DNA from: Lachnospiraceae bacterium UBA6987
Lineage (GTDB): Bacteria; Bacillota; Clostridia; Lachnospirales; Lachnospiraceae
Length of the DNA stretch: 64,000 nt
Reading direction: 5' to 3'
Assembly (NCBI GenBank): GCA_002449955.1
Contig: DJYD01000020.1
Coordinates: 17,270-81,269 of the forward strand
Numbering within the stretch: position 1 is the stretch's first letter; every line of letters begins with the position of its first letter. Shown here in pieces: positions 8,201 to 17,038 of the stretch. The position numbers were made by a program, and so were the translations under genes. The notes beneath the pieces were generated by a model. That model saw only the letters and a program-made list of their open reading frames with translations, was not told the origin of the DNA and made no database searches.

Positions 8201-8899
8201 TCAGGTTTTCTCTTTTCCCGCATACTTTTTCCCGGGGTCAAGACGCCTGACAAGAACGTAACAAAGGATGGAAATACTGAGGCCGCCGATAATATCGATA
8301 AAGTAGTGCTGCTTGGTGAACACTGTCGACAAGCAGATAAGCAGCGTCATAATCAGGGAATAGGCACGGAACCCCTTCGAAATCTCGGGCTGTTTCCTGA
8401 CGCCGAGATAACAATACAGACTGATGAGGCAGTGATAAGAGGGAAACAGATTAAATGCCAGATTGCTCCCGTCTGCCCCGTAGATAACGCCGAGCATGCG
8501 GTTAAAAAGCCCCGGCTGTTTTGCTATATCCATGATCCCCTCGGCCGCCCTGTCCATATAAGTCGGCATGAAAATAAAAATCAGGAAGCCGATAATATAG
8601 GCAAGCGACAGTCCGACGATATAATTGATAAAATTCCGTTTCTTCGTTAGCGAAACCGCAACCGGACCGCAGATCCAGAACACGTAGGAAAACAGGTAAA
8701 TAACAGCAAATACCGGAATAACCGGAATCGCATCATCGATTGCAGGGATCTTCGGTGCAAACGAATAACTGACGGTGCCGATCAGTCTGCTGATCCATTC
8801 AGCCAGGCGGTACATGCCGTACTGCAGGCCAAAGTAGAGGAAACCGAAAAACCAGCCCCAGCGGGGAATTGCTTTTACCTTTTCCCAAAATTGCTTCAT
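8201..8899 (-). CDS. PAP2-like membrane protein, Aur1/inositolphosphotransferase type
   Basis: The 232-residue protein is mostly transmembrane (about six helices). It keeps a PAP2-like core, FPSYHCLISLY in place of PSGH and STVFTKQHYFIDIIGG holding the catalytic His and a downstream Asp. This variant pattern is seen in the Aur1/inositolphosphorylceramide synthase branch, which transfers phospho-head groups or hydrolyses lipid phosphates. The N-terminal lysine motif of classical PAP2 enzymes is not obvious. The ATG at 8899 follows AAGGGAG. It is a separate gene from the PAP2 enzyme at 5772-6686 and not closely similar to it. Confidence 0.82.
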   Translation of the reverse strand: MKQFWEKVKAIPRWGWFFGFLYFGLQYGMYRLAEWISRLIGTVSYSFAPKIPAIDDAIPVIPVFAVIYLFSYVFWICGPVAVSLTKKRNFINYIVGLSLAYIIGFLIFIFMPTYMDRAAEGIMDIAKQPGLFNRMLGVIYGADGSNLAFNLFPSYHCLISLYCYLGVRKQPEISKGFRAYSLIMTLLICLSTVFTKQHYFIDIIGGLSISILCYVLVRRLDPGKKYAGKEKT

Positions 8900-8918
8900 G
8901 ATTCATCTCCCTTAGCTG

Positions 8919-8939
8919 ATGTTATGTATGATATAACAT
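8919..8939. promoter_or_regulatory. Inverted repeat upstream of the PAP2-like gene
   Basis: ATGTTAT (8919-8925) and ATAACAT (8933-8939) form a perfect 7-bp repeat with a 7-bp spacer, 20 bp before the start codon. Minus-strand TTGCTT lies about 17 bp upstream of a TATATC inside the repeat, so this may be an operator over the -10 region. Confidence 0.4.
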
Positions 8940-8960
8940 GAAAAGGCATTTGAAGCAAGT

Positions 8961-9012
8961 AAAAAAGCAGCCCTTGCCCCAAAGCGCTTAGCTTAAGGCA
9001 AAGGCTGCCCGT
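8961..9012 (-). terminator. Terminator after htrA
   Basis: On the minus strand GGGCAGCCTTTGCC pairs with GGGCAAGGGCTGC and is followed by TTTTTT. It ends the htrA transcript 25 bp after the stop codon. Confidence 0.75.
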
Positions 9013-9036
9013 CTCATTTACCTGTTTTACCGGTCT

Positions 9037-10632
9037 TTATCTCTGATAATCGCTGCGATACCCAAGCGTAATCGTCAGGGTAACTTCCTGATACGAACCT
9101 CTTTCCAGACGCATGACCGTCAGTTCCACTTCTGTGCCGCCGCTGTAGTACTGTAGTTCCTCGACCAGCGAATCATAACTGGTGATCGTCGCGCCGTTTA
9201 ACGCCGTAATCACATCGTAGGCAAGCAGACCGCCTTTTTCAGCAGGCGTTCCGGAACCGACCTCGTACACATAGGCGCCCTGAGGGATTCCGGTTGCTTC
9301 CATATAACCGGCGGAAAGATTTTTGAACGTTACACCGAGATACGGGTAATCCTTCTCCGAAACGGCTTTACGGGGTTCCATCAGGGAAAGCTCTGTCATG
9401 ATCTCTTTCACACTGGAAATCGGAATGGCAAAGCCGACGCCTTCAACTTCGGTATCCGAATACTTGGCATTGTTGATACCGATCAGCTCTCCGTTGCTGT
9501 TCAGGAGCGCACCACCGGAATTGCCGGGATTGATTGCCGCACTTGTCTGCAGCAGATACATCTTGGTTCCGTCTTCAAAGCTCACTTCACGGTTCAGTCC
9601 GCTGACCACACCTGTCGTTACAGACTGGCCCCAGCCAAGTGCATTACCGATAGCGATAACACCCTGTCCGAGCTTCAGGCTGTCGGACTCGCCGATCGTG
9701 ATCACCTTGATGGTGTTAATCGTACTGCTCTTCAGATTATCCAGATTCACGCCGAGCACAGCAAGGTCATTGTCTTTATTACTGCCCTTGACATAAGCCT
9801 CAGCAGCTTCTCCGTCGCTGAACTGAATCTCAATGGTTTTGGCATTTTCAATTACATGATAATTCGTTACGATCCAGAGCTCATCGCCATCATCGCCGAT
9901 AATGATGCCGCTGCCTGCCCCCTGTGTCGGATATTCACGGGTTCCGCCCCAGTAACTGTCATACGTGGTGACGCCTGTCACAACAATAGAGACGACAGAA
10001 GGCAATGCCTGTTCGACAATGTCGGACACATCGGTTAACGAGGCTTCTGCCTGCTCGATTGCTTCCGCCGTACTCACAAGAGGGGTGCCGTCATGCGGCA
10101 GCGAACTGTTGGTACTTGTGTCGCTTGAAGAAGCTGCCTCACCGTTTTCTGACGTTTGATTCTGTCCGGTCGGACGTTTTACAATACCCGAGCGGCTGTC
10201 ATCATTATGCGCTTCCAGACTGGAGACTTGATTCTTCAGGTCCTGGATCGTCTTTGTGATCGTGCCGACAGCATAACCGGCAGAGCAGACAAGCAGTGTT
10301 ACCGCGATCACGGCAGCCGTCAGCTTCAGGCCCTTTTTCTTCCGCATCTTTCGGGAAGCGCGCTCTTCTTCCTTTGCTTCTTCCCTCACCTGGTTTTCCC
10401 GGCGGATAGCTTCCTCTGTCTGGTCCTGCTCTCTGCGCCGTTCTTCCTCCGCACGCCTGTAGGCATCCTCTCTGAGCTGTCTCATGCGCTCTTCTTCAGC
10501 AGCCTCCTGCTCATCTTCTGCTGCCCTTGCTTCCCGTATCGCACGGTCCGCTTCTTCCCTCGGCGTAAGCTGCGGTTCTTCCTTTTCATTTTCAGAATGA
10601 TTTAATTCATTGTAATCGTCTTCGTTCATCAT
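9037..10632 (-). CDS. htrA: HtrA/DegP-type membrane serine protease
   Basis: The 531-residue protein has four parts. A cytoplasmic, highly charged N-terminus (1-100, Glu/Arg-rich, coiled-coil like) comes first, then one membrane helix (about 103-124). A trypsin-like domain follows with the triad His259 (WIVTNYHVIENA), Asp289 (NDLAVL) and Ser372 (NPGNSGGAL). One PDZ domain (about 425-525, starting YPYLGVTFKNL) ends it. HtrA enzymes degrade or refold misfolded exported proteins outside the membrane. The long charged cytoplasmic tail is a feature of several Firmicutes HtrA proteins. The start is at tandem ATGs (10632/10629). An inverted repeat lies 29-75 bp upstream. Confidence 0.95.
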   Translation of the reverse strand: MMNEDDYNELNHSENEKEEPQLTPREEADRAIREARAAEDEQEAAEEERMRQLREDAYRRAEEERRREQDQTEEAIRRENQVREEAKEEERASRKMRKKKGLKLTAAVIAVTLLVCSAGYAVGTITKTIQDLKNQVSSLEAHNDDSRSGIVKRPTGQNQTSENGEAASSSDTSTNSSLPHDGTPLVSTAEAIEQAEASLTDVSDIVEQALPSVVSIVVTGVTTYDSYWGGTREYPTQGAGSGIIIGDDGDELWIVTNYHVIENAKTIEIQFSDGEAAEAYVKGSNKDNDLAVLGVNLDNLKSSTINTIKVITIGESDSLKLGQGVIAIGNALGWGQSVTTGVVSGLNREVSFEDGTKMYLLQTSAAINPGNSGGALLNSNGELIGINNAKYSDTEVEGVGFAIPISSVKEIMTELSLMEPRKAVSEKDYPYLGVTFKNLSAGYMEATGIPQGAYVYEVGSGTPAEKGGLLAYDVITALNGATITSYDSLVEELQYYSGGTEVELTVMRLERGSYQEVTLTITLGYRSDYQR

Positions 10633-10660
10633 GATACCTCTTATTCCAGCAGCGAAGCAA

Positions 10661-10706
10661 AACGCCCGCGTACTTCCTTGTTTACAAGGACAGTATAGCG
10701 GGCGTT
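10661..10706. promoter_or_regulatory. Inverted repeat in the htrA leader
   Basis: AACGCCCGC (10661-10669) and GCGGGCGTT (10698-10706) are perfect 9-bp arms, with CCTTG/CAAGG nested between them. Minus-strand TATACT lies just after the upstream arm. The pair could be an operator, or a hairpin ending the LCP transcript (TTTTG follows). It does not match the CIRCE element. Confidence 0.5.
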
Positions 10707-10747
10707 TGTGATAAATGTGTGATGAAACTCTTCAAAAAATGTGAAGC

Positions 10748-12079
10748 TCAGTTCATGGAGCGGAAATGTTCGATTTCCTGCTGCTGATACGCATTGATCC
10801 GCTTGATATTCGCGGACGGTGTGAAAGCATCATCGCCGTACAGGAAGCTGTGCAGCTGCTTGACATTGGCCGACATATCATTCGTATAGATCATGGACGT
10901 CCCGACCGAATACGTGACCCGGTCAAAGGGATATCCCGTTGTCTCACTGATCTTATACTTGAACACATCCTTCGCAAGGCTCAGAACTTCCAGCTTCTCA
11001 AAACTGATCCGGACATTATTGAGCACGGCATCAATGATCGCATAGAGCTGGCTCAGCTTCATTGTCTGTGCCTTCTGCAGGATCAGATTGATAATGGTCC
11101 GCTGGCGGGCAGTACGGCCATAGTCATCGCCGACACCCTTTCTGATACGGGCAACGGCAAGTGCCTGACCGCCATTCAGGTGGTAGGTGCCTTCCTCGGC
11201 AGGCAGTCCCTTGACCGTGTAAGGTCTGTGGGTTGCCAGCTGGGTTTCATACACATACCAGCCCATCTGTTCTGCTTCTTCTGCCGTAAGGTGCATATCA
11301 ATGCCGTCCAGTGCATCCACAACATCGGCTACGGCTGTCCAGTTGACAACCACAAAATCATCGATATTCAGATCGAAATTGCGGTTCATGGCTTCGACGG
11401 TTGCCTGCACACCGTATCTGGCATAGCAGTCCGTAATTTTGATCAGTCCGTTATCGGCTGCCGGTTCAAAAGCTGTGTCACGAAAGACGGAACACAGTTT
11501 GACTTCCTTGGTTTCATTATTCAGAGAAGCCAGAATGACCACGTCGCCCTGCGTGTCATGATCCAGATGATCTGTGTCACGCGCATCAACACCGAATATG
11601 GCAAAGGTGGAATAGCCTGTATGGGAATAATTCGGCACATCGGGAAGAGGCGCTTCCGTGGTCTGAATCTCCGTATTCACAGGCTCATTTGTCGTCTCCG
11701 GCTCATCGGAAGGAATCGTATAATAAACGATTTCCGTACTGCCATCCGGATCCTCCACAATAAAAGAAGCTTTTCCGGGTTCAAGCGTATCCAAGGTCGG
11801 AAGCGTATAATTTGCATCTCCCGTACTGAAGGTAATCCGTTCCATCGCGTTCGCTCCGAAATTGATGCCCCAGAGGCCTGCACACACAATGACAAGCAAA
11901 AGACATTCCAAAACAAGACCGATGATCTTTCTCTTCTTTTTCTTCTTATATTGCTTCATCCGCTTGACGTGTTCTCTATGGGCAACACGTTCCGCAGTCC
12001 CCTGATCCAGTTCGGTCTGCGATTTTTTCTCTGAGCGCATAGAGTCTGTCATAAGGATGTCTTCATCTCTCTTCGCCAT
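10748..12079 (-). CDS. LytR-CpsA-Psr (LCP) family glycopolymer ligase
   Basis: The 443-residue protein has a basic cytoplasmic start, one membrane helix (about 49-75), a low-complexity extracellular linker, and an LCP domain from about 155. The LCP domain shows the marker motifs FAIFGVDARDT, DVVILASLN, CSVFRDT with the phosphate-binding Arg, and RIRKGVGDDYGRTARQRTIINLI. LCP enzymes move teichoic acid or polysaccharide chains from their lipid carrier to peptidoglycan. Length is typical. This agrees with the glycan-decoration genes at the left of the window. Confidence 0.95.
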   Translation of the reverse strand: MAKRDEDILMTDSMRSEKKSQTELDQGTAERVAHREHVKRMKQYKKKKKRKIIGLVLECLLLVIVCAGLWGINFGANAMERITFSTGDANYTLPTLDTLEPGKASFIVEDPDGSTEIVYYTIPSDEPETTNEPVNTEIQTTEAPLPDVPNYSHTGYSTFAIFGVDARDTDHLDHDTQGDVVILASLNNETKEVKLCSVFRDTAFEPAADNGLIKITDCYARYGVQATVEAMNRNFDLNIDDFVVVNWTAVADVVDALDGIDMHLTAEEAEQMGWYVYETQLATHRPYTVKGLPAEEGTYHLNGGQALAVARIRKGVGDDYGRTARQRTIINLILQKAQTMKLSQLYAIIDAVLNNVRISFEKLEVLSLAKDVFKYKISETTGYPFDRVTYSVGTSMIYTNDMSANVKQLHSFLYGDDAFTPSANIKRINAYQQQEIEHFRSMN

Positions 12080-12173
12080 AAATAAACCTCCAAACTGCTA
12101 TATTATACTGTATTTTCCTGAAAACCGCAAGCTCTGAGGTTCTTAATACGCCGGTATTATAAAAAATTAAGAA

Positions 12174-13058
12174 TTATTGAGGACGACGGCCGTTGCAGAG
12201 GTAGAACACAGCCAGCAAGCCCGGTCCGCAGTGCGCGCCGATCACCACACCCAGACTCGTGATATTGATCTCACCGACAGCGGGATACTCCTTCCGGATC
12301 TCATCCCGGACATGCTCGGCATCGGCGCGGCAGTCCGCCTGCAGGATATCGATGGCAAGGCCTGCGGTTTCGATTTCACTCAGATCATGAAGCACCCCGT
12401 CGATGATTGCCTTAAGCGCCGCTTTTCTCCCGCGTGCCTTCTGGACAACATCCAAAGTCCCTCCGTCCGGCACATAGAGCACCGGTTTTATGCTGAGAAG
12501 CGTACCAAGCAGGGCGGCGCTGTTGGAAACACGTCCTCCGCGCTTCAGATAATTCAGATTATCAACGGTAAAACGGTGGGCGATCTTCAGTTTATTCTCT
12601 TCTCCCCAGGCTGTGACTTCCTCGAGGCTCTTTCCCTCTTCTTTCATCCGGACGATGTTTTTGACAAGCAGACCAAGTCCGCCGGAAATGCAGTAAGTAT
12701 CCATGACATACAGCGTCTGCTCCGGATATTTATCTCTGACCTTTTCCGCCGCATGCAGGGCATTTTCAAAGGAAACCGACATCTTTCTGGACATATCCAA
12801 ATACAGGACGTCCTTTCCGCTCTCCAGCAGCTCACAGAAGAAGTCATAATAAATCTGTTCACTGATCATCGAGGTCTGCAGGAGATCACCCTTTCGCATC
12901 CCCTGATAGACTTCTTCGCGGCTGCTTTCCCGGCAGTCATCCTCAACGACAGTATCGTTGACCGTATATGTATACCGAATAAACGGAATCTGATGCTGTT
13001 CCAGGTAATCACTGGTCAGATCGGAAGTAGATGCAGTGGCAACAATATAATCTCGCAT
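12174..13058 (-). CDS. DegV family fatty-acid-binding protein
   Basis: The 294-residue protein has the DegV core: IVATASTSDLTSDYL at the start, LLQTSMISEQ, VLYLDMSRKMSVSF, the TVDNLNYLKRGGRVSNSAALLGTLLSIKPVL block and the C-terminal IGAHCGPGLLAVFY. DegV (FakB-like) proteins hold a fatty acid and hand it to kinase FakA for phospholipid synthesis. The ATG at 13058 was chosen because GAAGGAGATTACTT precedes it; an upstream in-frame start has no such site. No fakA is nearby. Confidence 0.93.
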   Translation of the reverse strand: MRDYIVATASTSDLTSDYLEQHQIPFIRYTYTVNDTVVEDDCRESSREEVYQGMRKGDLLQTSMISEQIYYDFFCELLESGKDVLYLDMSRKMSVSFENALHAAEKVRDKYPEQTLYVMDTYCISGGLGLLVKNIVRMKEEGKSLEEVTAWGEENKLKIAHRFTVDNLNYLKRGGRVSNSAALLGTLLSIKPVLYVPDGGTLDVVQKARGRKAALKAIIDGVLHDLSEIETAGLAIDILQADCRADAEHVRDEIRKEYPAVGEINITSLGVVIGAHCGPGLLAVFYLCNGRRPQ

Positions 13059-13127
13059 AAGTAATCTCCTTCGAAGTGATAACATACAGGCGGCATCATA
13101 ACACAGGCCATACCAGTTTTCAAGCGC

Positions 13128-13847
13128 TTACCGGTCTGTTTTCTGCCTGTTTTTCGCGAGCTGCCGAATCACACTCCGGAGGTCAAGACTTTTAACATTC
13201 AGTTCAGGCAAGGTGCCTTCGGTACAGACCGAACAGCAGTAAGAAGGAAGAAGGCTCAGCTCTGCAAAATGACAAGCTTCATATATGCCCCCTCTTTCCA
13301 GGAAGATGTCTTCCTCTCCGATCCCGATTCTGAAGTCGGAAGGTGACAAATGAAAGCCTTCACCGGTCATCTTCATATAGCTTTCCTTCAGGGTCCAGAA
13401 ACGGTAAAACAGATGATTTCTTTTCTCTGAAGGGGCTTCGCACAGCTGTCTGTACTCCGCGGGATGGAAGAATCTCCGGGCAATGTCAAGATTTGCAGTC
13501 TCGATTTGTTCCAGATCGCAGCCGCATTTTCTTCTTCCCGCTGCAAGCATGACATATTCACCGGAATGGGACAGGCTGAAACACAAATCCTCTCCCGGCA
13601 AAAAGGGTTTGCCGTACGGGCCATAGCTCAGGCTGATCCCGGCCGGAAAACCATATTCCGCAAGTGCGAATTCAAGCAGAAGGCCGGCTCCAAGGGAGAG
13701 ACGCTGATCCTTCATGAATCGGTAGCGAAGCACCTTTTCCCGCCTCTCATTTGAGACCAGGCTCAATGCCTGCGCAAAAAGGCCGCTGTCTGTCAGCGGC
13801 TTTGTTGCAGCAAGATAAATCCTCATCTTTTCCGGCAATCCAGACAT
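13128..13847 (-). CDS. 4'-phosphopantetheinyl transferase, Sfp type
   Basis: The 239-residue protein contains FSLSHSGEYVMLAAG, the Mg-binding GCDLEQI and FWTLKESYMKMTGEG, the three Sfp-type motifs. It transfers phosphopantetheine from CoA to carrier proteins. The start at 13847 follows AGAAGGAGCTGCTT; the longer frame to 13883 is less likely. The acyl carrier protein at 31472-31723 is a possible target inside this window. Standard AcpS-type enzymes act on fatty acid synthesis, while Sfp types usually serve secondary pathways. Confidence 0.92.
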   Translation of the reverse strand: MSGLPEKMRIYLAATKPLTDSGLFAQALSLVSNERREKVLRYRFMKDQRLSLGAGLLLEFALAEYGFPAGISLSYGPYGKPFLPGEDLCFSLSHSGEYVMLAAGRRKCGCDLEQIETANLDIARRFFHPAEYRQLCEAPSEKRNHLFYRFWTLKESYMKMTGEGFHLSPSDFRIGIGEEDIFLERGGIYEACHFAELSLLPSYCCSVCTEGTLPELNVKSLDLRSVIRQLAKNRQKTDR

Positions 13848-13957
13848 AAGCAGCTCCTTCTGCATTTTGCATACCCTGATCATAGCGCATGCAGCCTGTT
13901 TTCGTCAATCCGCCGCATTTGTCAGAATTGTTGCCGGCGAAATGATTGGCCCGCTGT

Positions 13958-15184
13958 TTACGGGGATAATACGTGACACTTTGCTTCCGCATATGCAGGA
14001 TCTGATTCCATATAGTTATCAATATCCGTCAATACACCTCTCATCAGATTTGCATAAGGATCATCGATTCCGGGACTAGTCAGCGCCCAACCATTGTAAT
14101 TTGCACAGTGAAACTTACCGTTCTCCGTCCATCTCAGCTCGGCACACGCATTTTCTCTGCCGCTGCCCGGGCGAGCTTCCACACAAGCAGGGAACTGATC
14201 CAGCTTGCACAGCACATCATAAATCTGCTGCAGGGTTTGTTCATTCAGCTTCACGTCAAACGTTTTCTCTGTTTTTTTCCATGAGGCACGGCCGCCGAGC
14301 TTGCAGCTACCCGTTTCACTGTCATAAGATCTGTACAGATCATCCGCTTCCGAAGCCTCCTGCACCGCATACGTAAAAGCAAAGGAAAAATCACAAGGGA
14401 GTTCTTTCTCCTCCAGGATCTCTTCAATATGCTTCTCAGCCCTGTCAAGATTCCAGGAACGGTCAAAGCTGTAATAGGCCGTTTTTTCAAAAAGCAGCCT
14501 TTCACCAAACGCCAGAATTGCATAGCGAAACGGATCAGCCGCGGTATAATCCGCATTCTCTGCTGCAAAGGACCCCTGAACCGGAAAGAGGCAAAAGATC
14601 CCTTCTGTTCCTTCCGCAGCACCGCTTGTCAGAGGACCTCTCGATGAAGGGCTGTGCCTGATCAGTAAACGAACAGGCTCGTCAAGAGGGAGAGCTGCGC
14701 CCCTGATGACCCGTACAGGCTGCAGCGTCAGACAGGTGTATTTCTGTGTCAGACGTTCTTTTGCAATAATCTGTGCCCGAAGGACTAACTCCGGCAGACT
14801 GAACAGCTCTTTTTCAGACAGCCATGTTAATTGCTCAGGCAGTTCATCTGCCAGCTCACTGATCGGTTCTTCTGGCACTGTTGTCACGACTTCTTCTGAC
14901 TGTTTTACCGACGCTGAGATTTCTTCGGATGCAAGTGCTTCTCTTTCTGTATTTTCCAAGTCCGCAGGTACCTTTTCCGACCGTTTGTCTATTCCGCTTA
15001 CAAGCCCGACTGTAAGCACGATCACAGCGGCGCCGGCAAGCATTGCCGCAAACTGCAGCTTCCGCCTGCGCAGCATAAATCCTTTCTTTTCAGAAGATTT
15101 CAATTCCACAGCATCAGGATCCGCATCGGCAATATAAGCCTGATCGATCTCTCCCATTGCACGCATAAATTCCGTCTTTTTCAC
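13958..15184 (-). CDS. Membrane-anchored partner of ECF sigma factor (probable anti-sigma or sensor)
   Basis: The 408-residue protein has a short cytoplasmic part (1-40), one membrane helix (about 45-65, FAAMLAGAAVIVLTVGLVSGI) and a large extracellular domain of unrecognised family. The start overlaps the sigma factor stop by 4 bp (ATGA), the usual arrangement of ECF sigma factors and their membrane regulators. The N-terminal part lacks an obvious zinc-binding anti-sigma motif. Cotranscription and topology support an anti-sigma or signal-sensing role. The function of the extracellular domain is unknown. Confidence 0.65.
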   Translation of the reverse strand: MKKTEFMRAMGEIDQAYIADADPDAVELKSSEKKGFMLRRRKLQFAAMLAGAAVIVLTVGLVSGIDKRSEKVPADLENTEREALASEEISASVKQSEEVVTTVPEEPISELADELPEQLTWLSEKELFSLPELVLRAQIIAKERLTQKYTCLTLQPVRVIRGAALPLDEPVRLLIRHSPSSRGPLTSGAAEGTEGIFCLFPVQGSFAAENADYTAADPFRYAILAFGERLLFEKTAYYSFDRSWNLDRAEKHIEEILEEKELPCDFSFAFTYAVQEASEADDLYRSYDSETGSCKLGGRASWKKTEKTFDVKLNEQTLQQIYDVLCKLDQFPACVEARPGSGRENACAELRWTENGKFHCANYNGWALTSPGIDDPYANLMRGVLTDIDNYMESDPAYAEAKCHVLSP

Positions 15185-15747
15185 AGGATTCCCTCCTTTT
15201 CCAACTGCTGCTTCAGCTTTCTGCGCAGTCTGTGCAGAAGGACTTTTACATGGTTTTCTTTCAGGCCATGCCGTTCTGCAATTTCCCGGATACTGCAGAA
15301 ATACCAGTAACGCTGCAGAAAAATACGTCTGTCACGCTGTGAAAGTGCCGCAAGAAATGCTTCCAGCTGTTCTTTCAGACTGATTAAATCTGCCCAGTCG
15401 CGGCCGTCCTCGCTACCGGGAATGCTTTCATCAATCTCTTCCCAGACGAGATCCTGTACACCTCCGCCACGTTTTAAACTGTCCCGTCTGTCCACAAGAT
15501 CCAAAGCGCGGCGCCTGCACAGCATGGCAAGATAGCTTTTCAGAGACTCCGGTCGATTTGGCGGGATCGTGTTCCATGCATCCAGATATGCATCATTTTC
15601 CACCTCCTCAGCGTCCTCGCGGTTGCCAAGAATGCGGCAGGAAAGCGCAAAAAGATAAGCTCCGTACTGCCTGCGGCTAAGTATCAGTGCGTCCTCGGAT
15701 CGGTCAAAGAATAAATCAATGATTTCCGTATCTTTATTCTCCGCCAT
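15181..15747 (-). CDS. ECF RNA polymerase sigma factor
   Basis: The 188-residue protein has region 2 (YGAYLFALSCRILGNREDAEEVENDAYLDAWNTIPP) and region 4 with a helix-turn-helix (LSQRDRRIFLQRYWYFCSIREIAERHGLKENHVKVLLHRLRRKL). It lacks regions 1 and 3, as ECF factors do. It recruits polymerase to stress or envelope promoters. It is followed with ATGA overlap by its presumed membrane regulator. AGGAGAGCAGCAATC precedes the ATG at 15747. Confidence 0.94.
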   Translation of the reverse strand: MAENKDTEIIDLFFDRSEDALILSRRQYGAYLFALSCRILGNREDAEEVENDAYLDAWNTIPPNRPESLKSYLAMLCRRRALDLVDRRDSLKRGGGVQDLVWEEIDESIPGSEDGRDWADLISLKEQLEAFLAALSQRDRRIFLQRYWYFCSIREIAERHGLKENHVKVLLHRLRRKLKQQLEKEGIL

Positions 15748-15819
15748 GATTGCTGCTCTCCTATGTCCTTCTGTTAACTAAATCGGAAAAGAGAAGGGAT
15801 TGGTTACAAAAAGCAGAAA

Positions 15820-15843
15820 AACCGCCGGCAAAAACCGGCGGTT
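15820..15843 (-). terminator. Terminator of the flavoprotein operon
   Basis: AACCGCCGG (15820-15828) and CCGGCGGTT (15835-15843) form a perfect 9-bp stem with a 6-nt loop. On the minus strand it is followed by a T-rich run, 14 bp after the reductase stop. Confidence 0.85.
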
Positions 15844-15856
15844 CGTCATCTTTCTC

Positions 15857-17038
15857 TTACAGGATGGGGATCTTGATCTCCAGATCGCTGGTCGGGAAAG
15901 CCGAGCAGGAATGGAACCAGCCCATTTCCTTATCCATCTTCCGGCGCCCGTCGCCGAGCGGGGAAACAAAGATATTTCCTTTCAGCAGCTGGGCACGGCA
16001 GTAGCCGCATTCGCCGCCGCGGCAGTGCGCGTCGATGGGGATGCCTGCGCGTTCAAGCGATACGGCAACAGGTTCATCCGCTGCCCCGTCAATGACATCC
16101 TTCTGAATGCCGCGTACGACGGTGATCTTATGCACCTGTCCGATCTGATCTTCGGGGAAGCCCGGGATCTGCCTGACGTTTGCCGGCTGCATCATCGCTT
16201 CATGGCGGAAGCGGCGGTCCGGAACGCCCATGTTTTTCAGGGCTTTCTGCACCAGGAAGAACATCGGCCACGGGCCGCAGAAGAAGTAGGTCACGTCGCC
16301 CTTCGAATACTTGCGGATCAGTTCCTCCGTGACGAAGCCCTTTTCCCCTTCCCACTCGGGATCGTCGGACATGATGTTGACGATCTTCACGCGCGGGCAG
16401 GCCGCCGCGATGCGGTCAAGTTCCTCGCCGCACACGATGTCGCCGTGCTGCACGGAACCGTAGAGGATCGTGAGGTCGGCGTCCAGTGTGCCGTGAGCGA
16501 TCTCGCGCGCCATGGAAAGGAACGGCGTGATGCCGCTGCCGCCGGCAAGGCCCATGAGCGTTTTGGAATCACGCACCGGATCCACATGGAAGGCGGAAAA
16601 CGGCAGGTCGACTTTCACCTCGTCGCCGATCTTCAGTTCGCTGTAGATATAGTCCGGAACGAAATAGGGGCGGTTCTTGCGGACTGTGATCTCAAAATAC
16701 GGCTTCTCCAGTCTTGCTTCATAAGGCGCCGAGGAGATCGAATAGGCACGGGTGACCACGCTCTCGCCGATCTTGAAGTAGAAGCAGGCATACTGTCCCG
16801 CCTGAAACACCGGCACATGGCCGCCAAGCGGTTCAAAGCGGAAGGTCTTTGCCGTCGGGCTCGCATCCGTCACCGAGACCAGCCGGTACATTTCGGGGCC
16901 GGGGTGCAGCGCATCCGCAAGCGCGCGGATGGGATCCTTCGGATCGGGCACGTTTGACGCCGCCTGAATGGTCTCCCGGCGCAGCTTTGTCACGCGGGAA
17001 GCGCCGCCGACGTCTTTCAGAAATCCTTTAACTTTCAT
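15857..17038 (-). CDS. Ferredoxin-NADP reductase-like flavoprotein with C-terminal [2Fe-2S] domain
   Basis: The 393-residue protein combines three parts. The FAD domain has TRAYSISSAPYE (the RxYS flavin motif) and the NAD(P) domain has LAGGSGITPFLSMAREI and YFFCGPWPMF. A C-terminal plant-type [2Fe-2S] ferredoxin domain carries CRGGECGYC and a distal HSCSAFP cysteine. Such proteins carry electrons from NAD(P)H through FAD to an iron-sulfur cluster. It overlaps the upstream desaturase-like gene by 4 bp (ATGA), so it is its likely redox partner. It ends the operon that begins with the fatty acid isomerase-like gene. Confidence 0.9.
   Translation of the reverse strand: MKVKGFLKDVGGASRVTKLRRETIQAASNVPDPKDPIRALADALHPGPEMYRLVSVTDASPTAKTFRFEPLGGHVPVFQAGQYACFYFKIGESVVTRAYSISSAPYEARLEKPYFEITVRKNRPYFVPDYIYSELKIGDEVKVDLPFSAFHVDPVRDSKTLMGLAGGSGITPFLSMAREIAHGTLDADLTILYGSVQHGDIVCGEELDRIAAACPRVKIVNIMSDDPEWEGEKGFVTEELIRKYSKGDVTYFFCGPWPMFFLVQKALKNMGVPDRRFRHEAMMQPANVRQIPGFPEDQIGQVHKITVVRGIQKDVIDGAADEPVAVSLERAGIPIDAHCRGGECGYCRAQLLKGNIFVSPLGDGRRKMDKEMGWFHSCSAFPTSDLEIKIPIL

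Noticed and set aside
10661..10706. CIRCE heat-shock element before htrA
   Set aside because: The arms do not match TTAGCACTC/GAGTGCTAA.
15800..16957. 385-codon plus-strand open frame
   Set aside because: Shadow of the flavoprotein reductase on the other strand; no recognisable motif.
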